64,000 bases of DNA from Archegozetes longisetosus. Taxonomy: Eukaryota; Arthropoda; Arachnida; Sarcoptiformes; Trhypochthoniidae. Below the pieces are notes generated by a model. It was not told the DNA's origin. It made no database searches and saw only the letters and a program-made list of their open reading frames with translations. Within the stretch, counting starts at the first letter, position 1; each line of letters opens with the position of its first letter. The stretch is taken from positions 11,677,129-11,741,128 of the forward strand of contig JAEMBT020000007.1 of assembly GCA_018873245.2 (NCBI GenBank), read 5' to 3'. The position numbers and the translations under genes were made by a program. This document shows, piece after piece, positions 41,455 to 54,748 of the stretch.

Positions 41455-42796
41455 ATGATGATGTCAAAACGATTGTCATCAAATCATTTATCATTTGACA
41501 TAAATCAAGACTTGAATAGAAACGGATTTGATCCAACAATTGAATCTGTAGCGCTTCCAAATGGGTATGTAGTTTAGTTGTTATATTAATTGTCCTTAAT
41601 ATTAATTAAATTGCTTTTCATTAGTTTTGCTCAAACTAATAACGATGTCATACCACAAGAGATTGACTCCAATCGTGAAGGCTGCGGTAATTATTCAGCC
41701 ATTAGACTTCATTTAAATTAAATTCAATACCATTTTTATCGCAGAAGGAGAATTCATCGAAGACATAGTTGTACTCCCTGATACTTCAACAAATGTATGA
41801 TCATTTTACTTGATAAATATTTTATAAAATTTCTAATAAATCGAAATTTTCAACTTTCAGAGCCATCAGAAGAATGGAACACAAAAACTAAATAAAAGGA
41901 AGCGTTCAGCTCACAAGTTAGACGAAAAAGTAAGTGTCAAATGTCTTTACAGATTATTCAATGTTTCAGTCAGTCTTCAAATTTTTGACTCAATCTCTTC
42001 AGGCCATCAATAAATATCTGAGTGTTTCGAAACTTTCTGCTTGAAATTTTTTGTCTGGTAGCTGTATTCAGAGTTTGTATGAAAGCTATCCTTACTTAGG
42101 AACAATTCCAAAATCATTGTTGAGCTCAATTCTGTTTATGATCACTTTCATTTTACTTTTAGTCTTGTTTGGTATCTTTGTTGTGTGAATTTGAAAAGTT
42201 AGCATTTATGCTGAAATTTTAGTATTTTATTAAAAATCTTTAGTATTAGAATGCCGGTGATTGGTCGCAAATTTTCATGATTTGTTTGTTTATTGCATGA
42301 AACTTATTTCGATATGATCTCAAATTTTTCACCATAGGACTCAAATGATTCACCTTCGTGCGAGCCTATTGATGAGACCAAAGGCAAAAAGAACAAAAGA
42401 AAAGAATTTACTGCTCGAAGAAGATTAAATAGACTGAAAATTAGTGGATTCAATGATCATCATTACATTATTGACGAAAAAAAGCCCGAAACCCGTTTGA
42501 AGTGTGTTGTTTGTTCCAAATATTCGACTAAAGGCCATTGGAGTATTGCCGCAAAGTCTAAGAGCACCGTTGAAAAACATTTAGAAACAGAAACGCACAA
42601 AAAATGTGTTCAACAGTTTAGGAACTCACAAAATGAATCGCTTATTAACCAGATTGATTCAGTCAACAGTATTAATCACTCTGGTAAAGTCATTGATCTA
42701 GATTCGGTGAGTTTCGATGGCTATACATGTTCTGAATATAGTGAGAATAAATATCAACAGCAATTAAATGAATTATACCAGATGAATTATAGCTAA
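41455..42796 (+). CDS. Unrecognised small protein with C-terminal BED/U1-like zinc finger
   Basis: I do not recognise this gene. Five exons, 41455-41564, 41625-41686, 41745-41794, 41861-41929 and 42338-42796, all with GT-AG borders and matching phases, give 249 residues. The N-terminal 100 residues are polar and have no domain I know. A basic stretch follows, about 108-132 (KGKKNKRK, then ARRRLNRLK), likely a nuclear localisation signal or DNA contact. Next is a zinc-finger-like pattern with C153, C156, H178 and H184 (C-x2-C-x21-H-x5-H), flanked by Lys/Thr/Ser and similar in layout to BED or transposase-type fingers. The tail is Gln/Ser/Tyr-rich. A nuclear DNA-binding role is inference. The consistent splicing and an AATAAA at 42874-42879 argue it is a real gene. 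It may derive from a domesticated transposase N-terminus. Confidence 0.72.
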
Positions 42797-43946
42797 TTTC
42801 ATATTGGCTAAATCTGCATTCTGTCCCTTTTAGCAGATTTTTCTCTTTTTATTAGGATAAATACGTTAAATTGAATAAACTTCAAGTTGAGTAAGTAAAG
42901 TGCAAAGTGATATAAAGGGCAGAATGCAATACGAAGTAGTAAAAGCCGCTCTAAGTTTAATTTTTTTCAAGTTGAAATTAATCTCATTTTATCATTTAGG
43001 CACATGTATTAGTCCTAAGGAAATGTTTTAATATTGTGTCAAATTTCATTCAGACTTGTCTTTAAGAAGGGAAGTAGTTTTAAGAATGATGTTTAATACT
43101 TTTTATTCATTTAATTTTCAATATTATTAAGTCAAAAGTTTTATTTATAGTTTATTCCAATGTTTGAAAGATAGAATAATCATTTTGACGATCAGTTATT
43201 AGGGAATCAAAACAAGTATTAGCCATTCTGAAATTAGTCACTTGACCGTTTCGGAGTCTAGCCATTATATCAGGATTAGAAAACTTAATATTACAATTAT
43301 GATTGCTAATTATATAAGATTTTCTAAATATAAAATATTAGTTTACATTATTTACTACAAATATTATCTATTTTCAGATGTTCATTATATAACCTGAAAG
43401 TTCATTATTTTATCTATTGTTGAAACTGATATTTTAAAAACAATCAAATTTTGTACTTCTATGAGGAGTCTTCCTCAAATTATAGCAAATGTTGATTTAG
43501 CAATTTGTTTATGCTTCAATTACTATTCAATATAAATAAATTTGATAGACAACAATCTTTAAATGTCTCATTTTACAATTCTATATTAAAATGTAGGTTT
43601 TTGAAAACATTTCAATAAAAGTTTTTAATTTATTAAGTTTACAAACTTTCAAATGCGGAGTATTTTGTAGAAAAAGTTGAAGAATGTGAATAGAAGTTTC
43701 CATTGATTAAAAGATGAGATAAAACTGACTTGGGAAAGTCATTCATAAAATGTTTTAGAAAAATAAATAAAAGTTGAAATGCACCCTTTAATAGTAAGTT
43801 TTAACTGAATGAGAGATCGCGCGCGTGTCTCACACCGTATCTCTATTGGTTCACCGTTAAGAACAATGTGTTTGTCACGTAATAGTGAAATGATTGGCAA
43901 AACACATGCCTTATTGCGAACCAATGAGAGCAAAGAGAAAGCCGCA
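42797..43946. other. Spacer before the Y-box gene
   Basis: Holds the zinc-finger gene's 3' UTR (AATAAA at 42874-42879) and, from about 43800, the Y-box promoter region with CCAAT motifs. The short minus-strand frames here have no recognisable domain. Confidence 0.45.
42874..42879 (+). terminator. Polyadenylation signal of the zinc-finger gene
   Basis: AATAAA 78 bases after the stop codon of the zinc-finger gene, the right spacing for cleavage shortly afterwards. Confidence 0.55.
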
Positions 43947-43955
43947 TATAAAAAG
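43845..43955 (+). promoter_or_regulatory. Y-box gene core promoter (CCAAT motifs and TATA box)
   Basis: A TATA box, TATAAAAAG at 43947-43955, lies 258 bp before the Y-box start codon. Upstream are ATTGG near 43845, ATTGG again near 43890 and CCAAT near 43921. This is a standard strong animal promoter layout. Transcription should start near 43975-43985. A GC-rich GCGCGCG patch precedes it. Confidence 0.65.
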
Positions 43956-44212
43956 TCGTCCATTTTGTAGGTATTGGAGATGTTATAATAGGTGTGCGGC
44001 TCAAACTCAAGAGTGTGAACAACTGTTTTGTGTTTAACATCTTTTTTATTTTAACATCAATACAAAAGCGGTGACAAAGGTGGCCGTAATATCGGTGGCC
44101 ATTCATTGGATAACATCGTAGCTGAAAGTAATGTCCTTTTAAGTAAATAACTCATTTATTTAATGACTGAATGGTTTAATGTCTAAAACAGTATAAGAAA
44201 TACAATTGAAAA

Positions 44213-46016
44213 ATGGCTGAAGTCGAGAACAAGACAACTGAACCACAAACAAAGAAAATCGTCGGTAAGTCTTTAAATGATTACCTATATTAATTATATT
44301 TGTTGTTTTATGATTGTTGTATCGATTTTGATTGAATTGTTTTCTGAAGTGCCTTTAGTCGAGCGCTTTATCTTATAATTTAATGAATTGTTTTTATTTC
44401 GTTAATTTAAAGCTCAAAGAATTCAGGGAACAGTTAAGTGGTTTAATGTGAAGAATGGTTACGGATTTATATCCCGTAATGATAGAGAAGGAGAAGACGT
44501 ATTTGTTCATCAGGTATTGATTTAGAAATTTTGATATATAACTAATATCTATATAACATTGATTCATAACTCAGTGCAAAGAGAAATATATTGACTGAAA
44601 GTGAGAGTAAAAGCGAAGCGCATTTTCAGCACTAGTTTTCTCTCCCCTTAACTGCGTTTTGAGTCATTGACCCCTATTTTTTGGCGAACAAGTTTTTTTC
44701 TTGTATATCTTTTGGTTCCAAACTTTTGTAAAGAGTGTGACTCTCACAGAGGAAAACTAATCTATTGCTTTGAAGAGCACGAGTTCCACTATAGGGCCGT
44801 GTTATATAACATGTTTTGCTTATTGATGAGGTTCTTATTAAATATCAAACTTTTTGTAGTCGGCAATTGTGAAGAACAATCCGTCAAAAATGGTCCGAAG
44901 TGTTGGCGATGGGGAACAAGTCGAATTCGATATCGTTGAAGGAGAAAAAGTAATTTTGTTATTTTTAATTTATTCATACGTAAAAGTGCATAGTTTGCAC
45001 AATTTAGATTCTATTTTGATTTTCATATTCTTAAAACTAATTATACGTTTATTTTATCTAAACTAATTGGTATAAATTTGGTTGATTTTTAAAATTGAAC
45101 TGAACACAAAAATTGTCAATCAGTTTATTTTACTCAAACGCGATTTTGACAGATTTGGACTTTGATTTTTGTCGATATAAATATTGCACTTAGTTATATT
45201 TAATAAATGTTGAATCGACTTGAAAACAGGGTAACGAAGCGGCGAATGTGACCGGACCTGGGGGCGTACCAGTTAAAGGCTCGCCCTTTGCAGCTGACAG
45301 ACGATTCTTCAGAGGTCGAGGAAGAGGTTTTCGTAGAGGAGGTTTCCGTCGTGGACCTCCGCGTGAAAGACGCGAAGAAGGGTATGATGTTGATCGACAA
45401 CAAAATTTTGACGACAGAGGTGGAAGACGTGAAGGCGGAGGTCGTGGTGGACGAAGACCTTACTATATGAGACGCTTCTATCGTCGCGATCGCGGACCAC
45501 CTCGCGATAGACCGCCGAGAAGTGATGGACAGGAAATCGAAGAAGATAGAGAGCGACAACAAGGAGACATCAATTACGATCGCGAACAACGCCGTGGAGC
45601 TCCGCGAAGATTTTATCGCCGCTTTTTCCGCCGCCGTCCGCGTAGACCACGTTCTGACACAGAGGGCAGTCAGAGTGGCGTCGATGGAGAAGCCAGTGGT
45701 GTATGTCCTATCTATCATTTTGTGTGATTTGTTCAAAGTCTACAATTGTTTGATTTATAATTACTAGAACGAAGGCAGAGGCAACAAGTCTGATAACGAG
45801 CAGTCTGGTGGTGGTCGTCCTCGCAGAACTGGTTACAGACAGCGCAGACGTCCGCCGGGCTTCTCTCGAGGTGGCAATCGACGTCAACAAAGAGGTCCGC
45901 GTAAGACCGACAGTGATACCGGTCCGGGAGCTGATGATCAGGACGCCGCTAAAGATTCTGACAGCAAACAAGGAAAGGGACAATCAAATGATTCGTCAAA
46001 CAAATCGGAAAATTAA
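44213..46016 (+). CDS. YBX1: Y-box binding protein (cold-shock domain, YBX1 family)
   Basis: Y-box proteins bind mRNA and single-stranded nucleic acid, package messages into mRNPs and control translation and stability. Exons 44213-44264, 44413-44513, 44860-44949, 45230-45700 and 45768-46016 join in frame to 320 residues, almost the length of human YBX1. The cold-shock domain (about 18-100) has both RNP motifs, NGYGFI and DVFVHQ, then the typical [15 protein letters not shown] and [11 protein letters not shown]...AANVTGPGG. The remaining two thirds is a C-terminal region of RG/RGG, Arg-Arg and Pro-rich blocks with acidic islands, the classic alternating basic/acidic tail. The start ATG is the first in the frame and follows a TATA promoter by about 260 bp. 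AATAAA at 46144-46149. The gene is complete. Confidence 0.97.
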
Positions 46017-48124
46017 GGATACAAGAGAAACAAACACTAAAATCTATTGCCTATTAATTAAAAGTATAACTGAATTATTAATTTTGTCATATTTAATAAC
46101 GAGTAATCAATTGATAACTAGTAGGGATTAATGTCATGTAATCAATAAAACACACACTCTTTTACAGCTAAAGCAGAAACTAAAAAACAAACAAAATCGA
46201 AACCTATTATGAAATTTTGTCAGAAATTTTTCAAAATCTATAAATTATTTAAAATCTTTTTTTAGAATCTGACACTTTCCCAATTATAACGGATAATAAA
46301 AGTTGGAAATTTATTGTAATCTTTTCTAATGAGAAACTTGGATTGATTTGTATGTTATTTCCGCGAATTTTTAATATAAAGTTTTTGACTGTCATCGCTT
46401 TTGAGTTAATTTGTTTTCGGTAATTGTTTTGATAAGATAAGTGGAATTTTCAATAATACCTCGAATTGGTTTCAAAGATATTAACTTCTCATTCTTGTAT
46501 TCTTTGATCACTGAACCGTTTAATATTGCTTTAAAACGATTGGTTGTTTTCTAGTTATATCTGGCATAAGTTAATTTTAAGCAACAAACAAAATCAATTT
46601 CGAGAGCAGCATTGAATTCGACCAACTCATCAGTTGATAGTCTGGGCTCAAAGCTTTCAAGATTATATTGAGATAAATTGTGCCTATGTTTTCAAATTTT
46701 GTATTCAAAATGAGTTATCAGCTTTTCAAAGCACTATCTTCAACTTAATGCAAATCTTATTAGTTGCTTTTCTCGCATTTTTCTTGATTACACTTTTATT
46801 TTGATTTTTCAACTGCACACTCAAAAGCTTATATTTATTAATAGATTGTGTAGAGGACAAATCGATAATTTGCATAATTACATGTGCAATCCAAAATTGT
46901 ACATATTGAATGCAGTCGCTAGAATTTGTTAGCCAAATATTTCGATCATATATACTTTTGCGTAATGCAAGTCAAAATCTGCCACTACGATTACATGTAT
47001 AGCATTTTGCACAATCTCGATCAAGATTAATATATATTCAAATGTGACTACTATTTTGAGCATTTATCATGTTTGAAATAACAAAATTAGATGCATAACT
47101 CTTTGTTCTTACTACTTCTTAGGAATATTTATGTTTATTGTAATTCTGTAACCATTCAGTTAATAATTAATAGTTCAATGTATCTCATTTGAATTGCGCT
47201 TTATTAAGATATTTTTTGCCAAAACTACCGAAAATTATTTTGAACAATTGATGAAATTGAAAGCTTTTAGATTCGATAGTAATAGTTTGACCATTAATCA
47301 GCTTTTAGTTATTTGTGCTTATGATTTGAGCTTTACAGACAGAGTAATAGCAATGTGCTTAAAGTTATTGGTAATATGAATCAAATTGAAAGTGTCAAAT
47401 CGAAATTTTAGAAAATGATCGAATGTTGAACCCGTACTTCAAACATTCACATCAGTTGTTACTGATAAGTAAGATTAGGAATTATTGTAAAATACAATTT
47501 CTAATAGCGTTCAAAATATTATTATTTCAATATGGATTTATCCGGATTAATAAAATTTGTTTATTCTTTATCGAAGTATTTATTAATTGTGATAAGTCTA
47601 TAGTGAAACACTAGTATCTTCAAACTATTATAAGTCGTATTTTACAATATTTGCTAACTTTATTGATAAGTTGAAACACTTGCCTATTACCCCATCTCTA
47701 CGCAATCCTATACCCAATTAAATACTAGCAATGCCTTATGGTACAAATTCCAACTATTATCCAATCATTTCATTATTTCAAAATATACTATATATTACTT
47801 GACACATGAAAGCTTTCTAAGGCTTAACTCTACGGTTCGTATTCATAAAAAGCACTAAATGTTGCGAAATTCTTTCAGTGCAGTTAAAGTGTTTTGCAAT
47901 AAAGCAATGAAAACAGTTTGAGATAAATTCAAATGAAAATAATAAATAATATGACGAAAAAGAAATCAACTTTGTAATTATTGTTAAGAAGGTGGGAGTT
48001 TTTGCTTTTATTTCAATTAATTATTAATTATTTATTTGAGTTTTTACTAGTATTTTATGTGATTTTTAAGCAATTTATTTAAATTTGAATAAATAGCAAA
48101 TGAAATGAAATAATAGTGTTTTTT
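46017..48124. other. Y-box 3' UTR and spacer before the TopBP1-like gene
   Basis: AT-rich DNA with the Y-box polyadenylation signal at 46144-46149. Short frames at 47194-47614 are Phe/Ile/Leu/Lys-rich and show no domain. I see no other gene or repeat. Confidence 0.45.
46144..46149 (+). terminator. Polyadenylation signal of the Y-box gene
   Basis: AATAAA 128 bases after the Y-box stop codon. Confidence 0.6.
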
Positions 48125-48177
48125 ATGGCGCGATCCAAACAAAAAACACTAAATCATAAATCAAATTATACTAATTC

Positions 48178-48230
<53 letters not shown>

Positions 48231-51147
48231 GCGAAGACACTAATGAAGACACAGATGAACAAATGGATTGTGTCAGTCAAACAGAATGTGATAACAAGAT
48301 GACTCATTGTTCGCAAATTAATAACAGAACTAATGAATTAAACTCACAACAAATTGTTTCGAAACAAACGATTAACGATGTGAACAATAGTTCGCAAATA
48401 AATAATAATTCAATAAATGATATAGTCGTTGGAAATGAAGACAAAATAAACGTTTGTTTTATTGAATTGAAGCCAAACAACAGCATTGGACGTCAACCGA
48501 AGTCTATGCAAAACGCTTTCTCTTCCATGAAATCACATAAATTCGACCCGAAATGGATTAAAGCGAACGAAGTCATGACAATCGAGTCATTCAATAATTA
48601 CTTATTTATTATCGATTCATTTGATGGACAAGTCTTTGATTTTTTGGTTGAAAAAAACGCGCGAATTATCGGTCCGTTAACTGTTCTCTATTGTTATTCA
48701 AGTGATTGTAAAACGCGTTATCAAACAATTCCTATAAAATCGTGTCCAATATTCAGTCAATGTATGAGAAAACTGAATGTTTCGATAACTAACTTTGAAG
48801 GAAAGCGAAAAATCGATTTAATTAATAAAATTGAGAGAATGTGTGGAACTTTCTCTAAAGATTTTACAAGAAGAGTCACTCATTTGGTCTCAGATTCAGT
48901 TCGGACCAAAAAGTATAAAGTGGCTTCAAGCATTGGCGTACCTGTTGTCTCTTCAGAGTGGGTTGACTTCTGTTGGCAAAAATATCAACATATGTTATGC
49001 CACGCAAACGATCAAGATATTATTAAAAAATATCGAATTCCAATCTTTAATAAATTAATGATAACTGTTTCGCAGGTATTTCTGTTCTTGTATTTTATTT
49101 ATTAACTCATCTCTTATATAACAATATTTTCTAATGATTTTCAAAATAACGAAACTGTTTTTGTTATCAGAGTGCTTAAAAATAATAATTTTTTCTCTTT
49201 GAATTTGAAAGTCTCATTTAACTCATTTGTTTGATTTGATCGATACTTTGAAAGGTTGACGTCGACGAACGAAATAAAGTCAAGGAGATCGTTGAAAAGA
49301 ATGGAGGCGTTTATAGTCCATCACTCAAATTAAATTTTACCAATACTTTGCTTTTGCTAAAAGAACCAAACGGACAAAAGTTTACATACGCGCAAATGCG
49401 AAACATTCCATGTCTTAATGTTAAATGGCTTTACGATTCAATCGAAAAAGGGTATGCTTTACCTGAAGACGAGTACATTATTGCATCGACTTCTGAGAAG
49501 TGCAACACATCTCAAGCGTCCCAAAGTTCTCACGTTGTGAATAACCCGAAGCCGTTAGCGAATCATCAAAATCAATCGCTTTCAATCAATAATACAAGTG
49601 AAAGTCTAGAGATAATTCCCAATAGTTGTCAAGACTCGAGTGTTTCCGTAAACGATACTTCATCACAAGAAATAATTCAATTAATTCAAAGTTTGACATT
49701 GGATAAAAGAGATGAACCTTTTCTAGACTGTTGTGTGATTCATGTGATTGGATTCGATCGTTCGGTTGTCGATACAATAAAAACTGCAGTCATCCCATTA
49801 GGTTCTGTACTTATGAATGAGTTTAAACCATTTGTAACGCATACTATAGTTGGTCCCAACTTTAAACAATCAGACATTGACGCACTGTTAGGTGAAAAGA
49901 CCTGTAAATTTGTAACAATCGAATGGTTTTTCGATTGTTTGAGGCAAAACGAGTGTTGTGATTGTAGTAAATACGAGTTTAAAAATCCTAAAGATATTGA
50001 AAGAAGTAAACAAAATAAGACCCAAGAAATTTTTGAAATGCCATTAGTTGGCCAGGAGTCGCGAAAAGCAATGGAGAAGTTGAAAGCATCGGAAAAACAC
50101 AAGTACCAGAACCATAAATCACTCGGTGACGGTTTGAACGAAGAAATTCCAATCGAATGGAGTAATAATAATAATGACGGGTTGCCCACTCAGAAACCTT
50201 TGTCGAGAGGTACTCCTCAGAAAATGAATCAAGAAGATTGTGAAAAAAGTGAAGACATCGATGAACCTAAAATTGATTCACATCAAACTGAAGAAATGCA
50301 AGCCATAGCTAATCAAAGTTCAAGTTCTGATAGAACCGAACGAACTTCCAGTTCTTCAGTTTCTCGAGGGTTTATGTTTAGTGGATTTGACGAACAAATG
50401 AAATCAGAATTGGCTAATATTGTTAACAAATTGAAGGCTTCTGTTGTAGAATCTAATCAGGTCTCAGAATCAGTAACCCATCTCATTATTCGCGATCCGT
50501 CAGCAACCGAAAAGACACTATCTGCGATCGCATCGGGAATTTGGATACTGAAAGAGGATTACTTATTAGAATCAGAAAGAAATGGAAGTTTTCTTAGTGA
50601 AGAACCATATGAGTGGGGATTTGCTTTAAGTAATACTAGTACTGAATCCGAAAAGAGGTCTGTCCGTAAAAAGTTGATGATATACGCGATCGAATGGAGA
50701 AAATATTTACGAAAAGGGAATAATAAGAGAAAAATATTCGATAATTGGAATATTTTGATGCTTAATGACACAAAACTAACTAAATCTTATGCTCAAGTTT
50801 TAAGGTGTGGAAACGCAAATGTGATTGAAATCAATCACGATTTAGAGCTCAATGATTTGAATTACTATAAGTATGGGTTTATTGATCAAAGTGAGATCAA
50901 AGAATTGCCTAAGTATGCCATCAAAATAGCCAGAGAATTGATAAAACAGCAAAAGTTATTGAAAATAGATTTTGTGAGTCATTACATATTGAATGGACCA
51001 AGCTCTTCAGACTCTAAAGTAACATTTTCTAAACTATTAGTTAAAGATTCAATTTTTAATGAACTAGAGTCACGTAATAATCGAAAGCGAACGAGAGATG
51101 ACAGCGAAGAGTTCGACAGAAATAATCCGTCAAAACATAGGAAATGA
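48125..51147 (+). CDS. TopBP1: TopBP1/Mus101-like BRCT scaffold, shortened
   Basis: TopBP1 is a scaffold for replication origin firing and ATR checkpoint signalling. Exons 48125-49075 and 49255-51147 join in frame to 947 residues, against about 1500 in vertebrates. N-terminus: Asn17 run, then a BRCT0-like region (about 100-185), BRCT1 (about 205-290, with VTHLVSD and TKKYKVA), BRCT2 (about 318-395, DERNKVKEIVEKNGG and WLYDSIEKGY) and a BRCT3-like domain (about 470-560, beginning FLDCC). After a polar linker come BRCT7 (about 689-773, THLIIRDP, ending in YEWG) and BRCT8 (about 787-895, preceded by AIEWRKYLRK), then a basic tail (KRTRDD). I see no BRCT4, 5 or 6. The linker contains one Trp in an acidic setting (IPIEWSN), but I cannot claim an ATR-activation domain. 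I start at ATG 48125, the first ATG in this frame. Confidence 0.9.
48179..48229 (+). repeat. In-frame (AAT)n repeat, Asn17
   Basis: Seventeen AAT codons in a row near the N-terminus of the TopBP1-like protein. It is a pure trinucleotide microsatellite, so length variation between individuals is likely. Confidence 0.95.
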
Positions 51148-54100
51148 TAGATGTCAATTTAAATTAATGGCATATTATGTTATTTCTATTGACTATTTTT
51201 CTTTTAAGTGATGCTGAATTTTTTCTTCAAAATTTTCAGTCTTTTCAAAAATTGAACCACAAACTTATTTAAAGAAATTTTACTATTAAAAAGTGATTCG
51301 GCGAATATTTTTTGACCGAGAAGTAAAGGATTTGCCTTCAGTTATTTCTAAGTAAAGTCAGTTTCATTGATTAGGCTTTAAATTTGTTCATATTTGTAAG
51401 AAAAAAATCTATTCTGAATATTAGATATTAAAATAATATCTCAAATACTTATTTTGGCTACGAACTTGAGTTCTCTGAGCATAAATAAGGCTTATTTTTC
51501 GAACCATATTTATGATTTGTTTCGTATGAAAAGCTCATTATTAATAGTTTAATCTTTACTGAATTGAAAATAAATTTTTAGTAATATAAATTTATTATTG
51601 ATCTAACGGTGTACTTGTACTTTAATCCTAAATAAAAAAAACTTAATTTTGTTGTTGGATTAGTTAAATCAGATATCAGTCGTCAACAATTTATGAATAT
51701 TTATCAATTGTTTAAATGAGAAAATCAATTAAAATTTATCAGTTAATGTTTCTCAAGAGGTAAATCTAAGAACTAAGTGCAGTGCAATCCAATGTTAGTA
51801 TTGAAGTAACTAATATAAATGGTATAAAGAACCTGACTAATAGGATTCTTATATATACAACTTGTTAAGCCGTTCAACAATGCCTTAAATAGAAAGCCAT
51901 TAATCAGTTATCGATATTCCCTAGTATTCTGATAACATGACTCGACCTCATAGGAAATGTAACTGCTCGGTAAACATAAATATTTGAGTTGATAAAGTTT
52001 ATTTGTCGTAACGCAAGTTTGGCTCTTCTTTTACTTAAAATACCAGATTCATTGTTACATAATGCTTTAGCTAAATCTTAATATTTAATCTTAGAATGAA
52101 AAATGTTCAATCATTTTTCTCCTATTCGTTATTAAACTTTGAAATTTAAAAATATTTAATACTCTCTAAGATATGCAAAAGCGATTACATGACATGTAGC
52201 ATGTCAATTTAGATTTTATGTTTTAATCTAACGTTCGCACATCACTTCAAAGAGAGTAATATCCGCAACTAAAATCCTTATTGATCAAACATGTTTAAAG
52301 TTGAAACTCAAGTTCAGCCTTCTTCACAAATAACACTTAAGTTAAGGATGACTTTTCAAAAATTGATAACTTGTAATCTTCTATTTTAGATTATCTCTAG
52401 ATTTAGCCGATAGAACCCAAGTATTAATGGTTTGAATTTCAGACCCAAATGAGCGTTCACTTGTCATACTGGAAATTTGGTTAAGTCACACTTAATCCTC
52501 AAGTGCAGTTCACCAATACTGTTGATTATGGTCCAATCACAACTTTTTTCTTATAGATTATTTTTAGAAAGTATTAGTTCAGAAGTAAATCATACCAATT
52601 GACCGCTTAGTAATGGTTTCTAATTTATTTGATTGAGTTCGTATAGTTCTTCAAACTGTAATGTTTTATTCAAGTATTTATTTTGCTGATCAAAATTGGT
52701 TAAACGATAAGAAACTTTCAAACAAATTTTGAGAAAGTTTTTTTTACAAAACTGTAACTTTAAGGAAAAAAGTACTATTTGTTGCATTAAAATACTACTT
52801 CGGATGAGGTCAATTGCAATAACTAATATTCTAATAAGACTTAGTGCAAGTTTGTAGTAAAGTTTGTGCAACCAAATCAAATAAACTTATAATTGTAAAG
52901 TTGATGCGATCGGCATATGCTCATATTGAAATTAGCCTCATTCAAATTTTAGAACCAAAAATACTATAAGCGAGTGCTGAGCAGATAATTGAGGCGATTT
53001 CTTTCTGAAAGACAGAATCTTTAGGTATCCTCAATTTTCAGATATTTGACTCGGAACTTTAGTCGTGAAACTAGCCTTTTAGGCAATTCTAAATAATTAT
53101 AGTAGTGATGGTTTTACTACGAAGCTTTGATCACTGAGCTATCTTCTTTATTTGATATGTTGAGCATCAGTAAACTCAATATTTCGTAATCATTAATATA
53201 TTGTAAATGAATTAGTTGTTTGACTTGGAAAATTATCAGTTCAAGTGCCACACTCCCCAGCACTTCGATGGCCAGGCTATTTAGATAACACTTACGATTC
53301 ACACCATTGATAAAAAATCTAAACACTAAAGTCTAATTTTATACCTGTATAACAGATAATAGGCAAACAATACACATGAAACCTATTTTTGACTTAGTTT
53401 TTCTAAAAGACCATTTAAAACAATTTTTATTAGTTTAGTTAGCATAAAATTCTACTAGACTTGTAGTTTTTTCAATGTTTATCCCTTTCTCTCATTAAAC
53501 TAATGAGTTGATAATACCCTTAACCTAACCCGTAAATGGTTAGATTAAAAATAGAGATAAGGGGTTATTGCCAGGCTATCGGGAGACATAATATATCTGT
53601 ATATAAGTATAGTTTCTGTAAACCTCTTTGGACCTCGTGGAATAGAACCGGCTAATCTAATCTTATTTACAGTTCAATACAATCATATTTATTTTTGCCT
53701 TTGATATAATTGCAGACTAAAACTTGGTTTCAATCATTCTTTCCTCATGCTTATACTATATTTTGCAATAAAAGAGTGAAAATCCTCCAGTATTTCAAAT
53801 TACAGGTTAATTTAATTGAAGAGATAAATGTGCTGACCTTTGCTTTCTAGAAGTCAATTCTGTATAATTCGATCTGACGATCAATATTAGCGGTACTTTT
53901 CCATTGCTCTCCAGCGACAATCTTAAGCACGAAGAAGAGTCTTTTACGAGCTTCTATAAACTAAGAATCTAATGTTTGTCATTCGCAAACACAACAGGTT
54001 AGTCTTTAGATTACAATATTCATAATGAAAATACCTATGGCCCTAGAGGTACCTTCTACAAACTGATTATTCAACAGAATCAATTAATGCTAGTTTGCGC

Positions 54101-54532
54101 TGAACTTCACAAATGTTCGGATCGAAAACTGCAAATTTAAGTTTTTATTTACAAACTAAAAACCAGGATTGCCCCGAGCAATACCAATGTTATACTAAAC
54201 TGTTTGATAAAAATGAACTGTCTCATCAGTTCAAACAAAATCACTTTTAGTGCCCAATTTGTCAATAAAATAAAGTTTTGCAAAATATTGAATTGTAGTG
54301 CACTAGAGTAACATTTGCATTAAACATATTTTCGAGTCAATGTGAAATGATGATAAAATACTTGGAAAATTTGCACCTCATCTTATCTTAATACAGTTCG
54401 AAAGCATGTTCTTTTTTAAATCTCATTTGGGTATAGGAAGTGTTGCAAAAAACCTTGTTTGCGACAAAAGATAATTGAGTCATTCATATACCCATTATAA
54501 GGTTGTTTGAGTTAAGGTCTAAACTAGTATTT
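51148..54532. other. Spacer between the TopBP1-like gene and the NDUFA4-like cluster
   Basis: No coding exon, RNA gene or clear transposon recognised. Short minus-strand frames at 52620-52880 and 53117-53326 are low in complexity and show no domain. The TopBP1 3' UTR must lie at the left edge; an AATAAA near 51568 is possible but distant. Confidence 0.4.
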
Positions 54533-54748
54533 TTTGTTTACAAACGCGTGCTCTTATCACGTAGACCGATATGTATGAGTTAACGCAGAGCAATAATAAA
54601 CATCCAATGATATGTCCGATAGGCTGCAAATAAGAATTGACACACCAGTTTATGAACTCAATAGCTATCATATTATAATAACCTTAATTTGTCCAATAAA
54701 ATCAAGTGAGTCACATTGGTCGAATCACGTATGCTTTATATATAAAAG
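54533..54748 (+). promoter_or_regulatory. Promoter of NDUFA4-like copy 1
   Basis: TATAAAAG at 54741-54748, in a TATATATAAAAG context, should place the transcript start near 54770. Upstream lie TTTGTTTACAAAC (54533-54545) and TTATCACGTAGACCG (54554-54568). Both are found unchanged upstream of copy 2, so they are probably regulatory. The 5' UTR is split by an intron at about 54877-54970. Confidence 0.65.

Noticed and set aside
45200-45736. 178-residue minus-strand frame opposite the Y-box gene
   Set aside because: It overlaps the Arg/Gly-rich tail exon of the Y-box protein. The plus strand is clearly the coding one, with intact splice sites and family sequence.
53505-53580. Possible small inverted repeat around CCCTTAACCTAACCC
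   Set aside because: The arms match only loosely, and no flanking duplication is visible, so I cannot separate it from chance.
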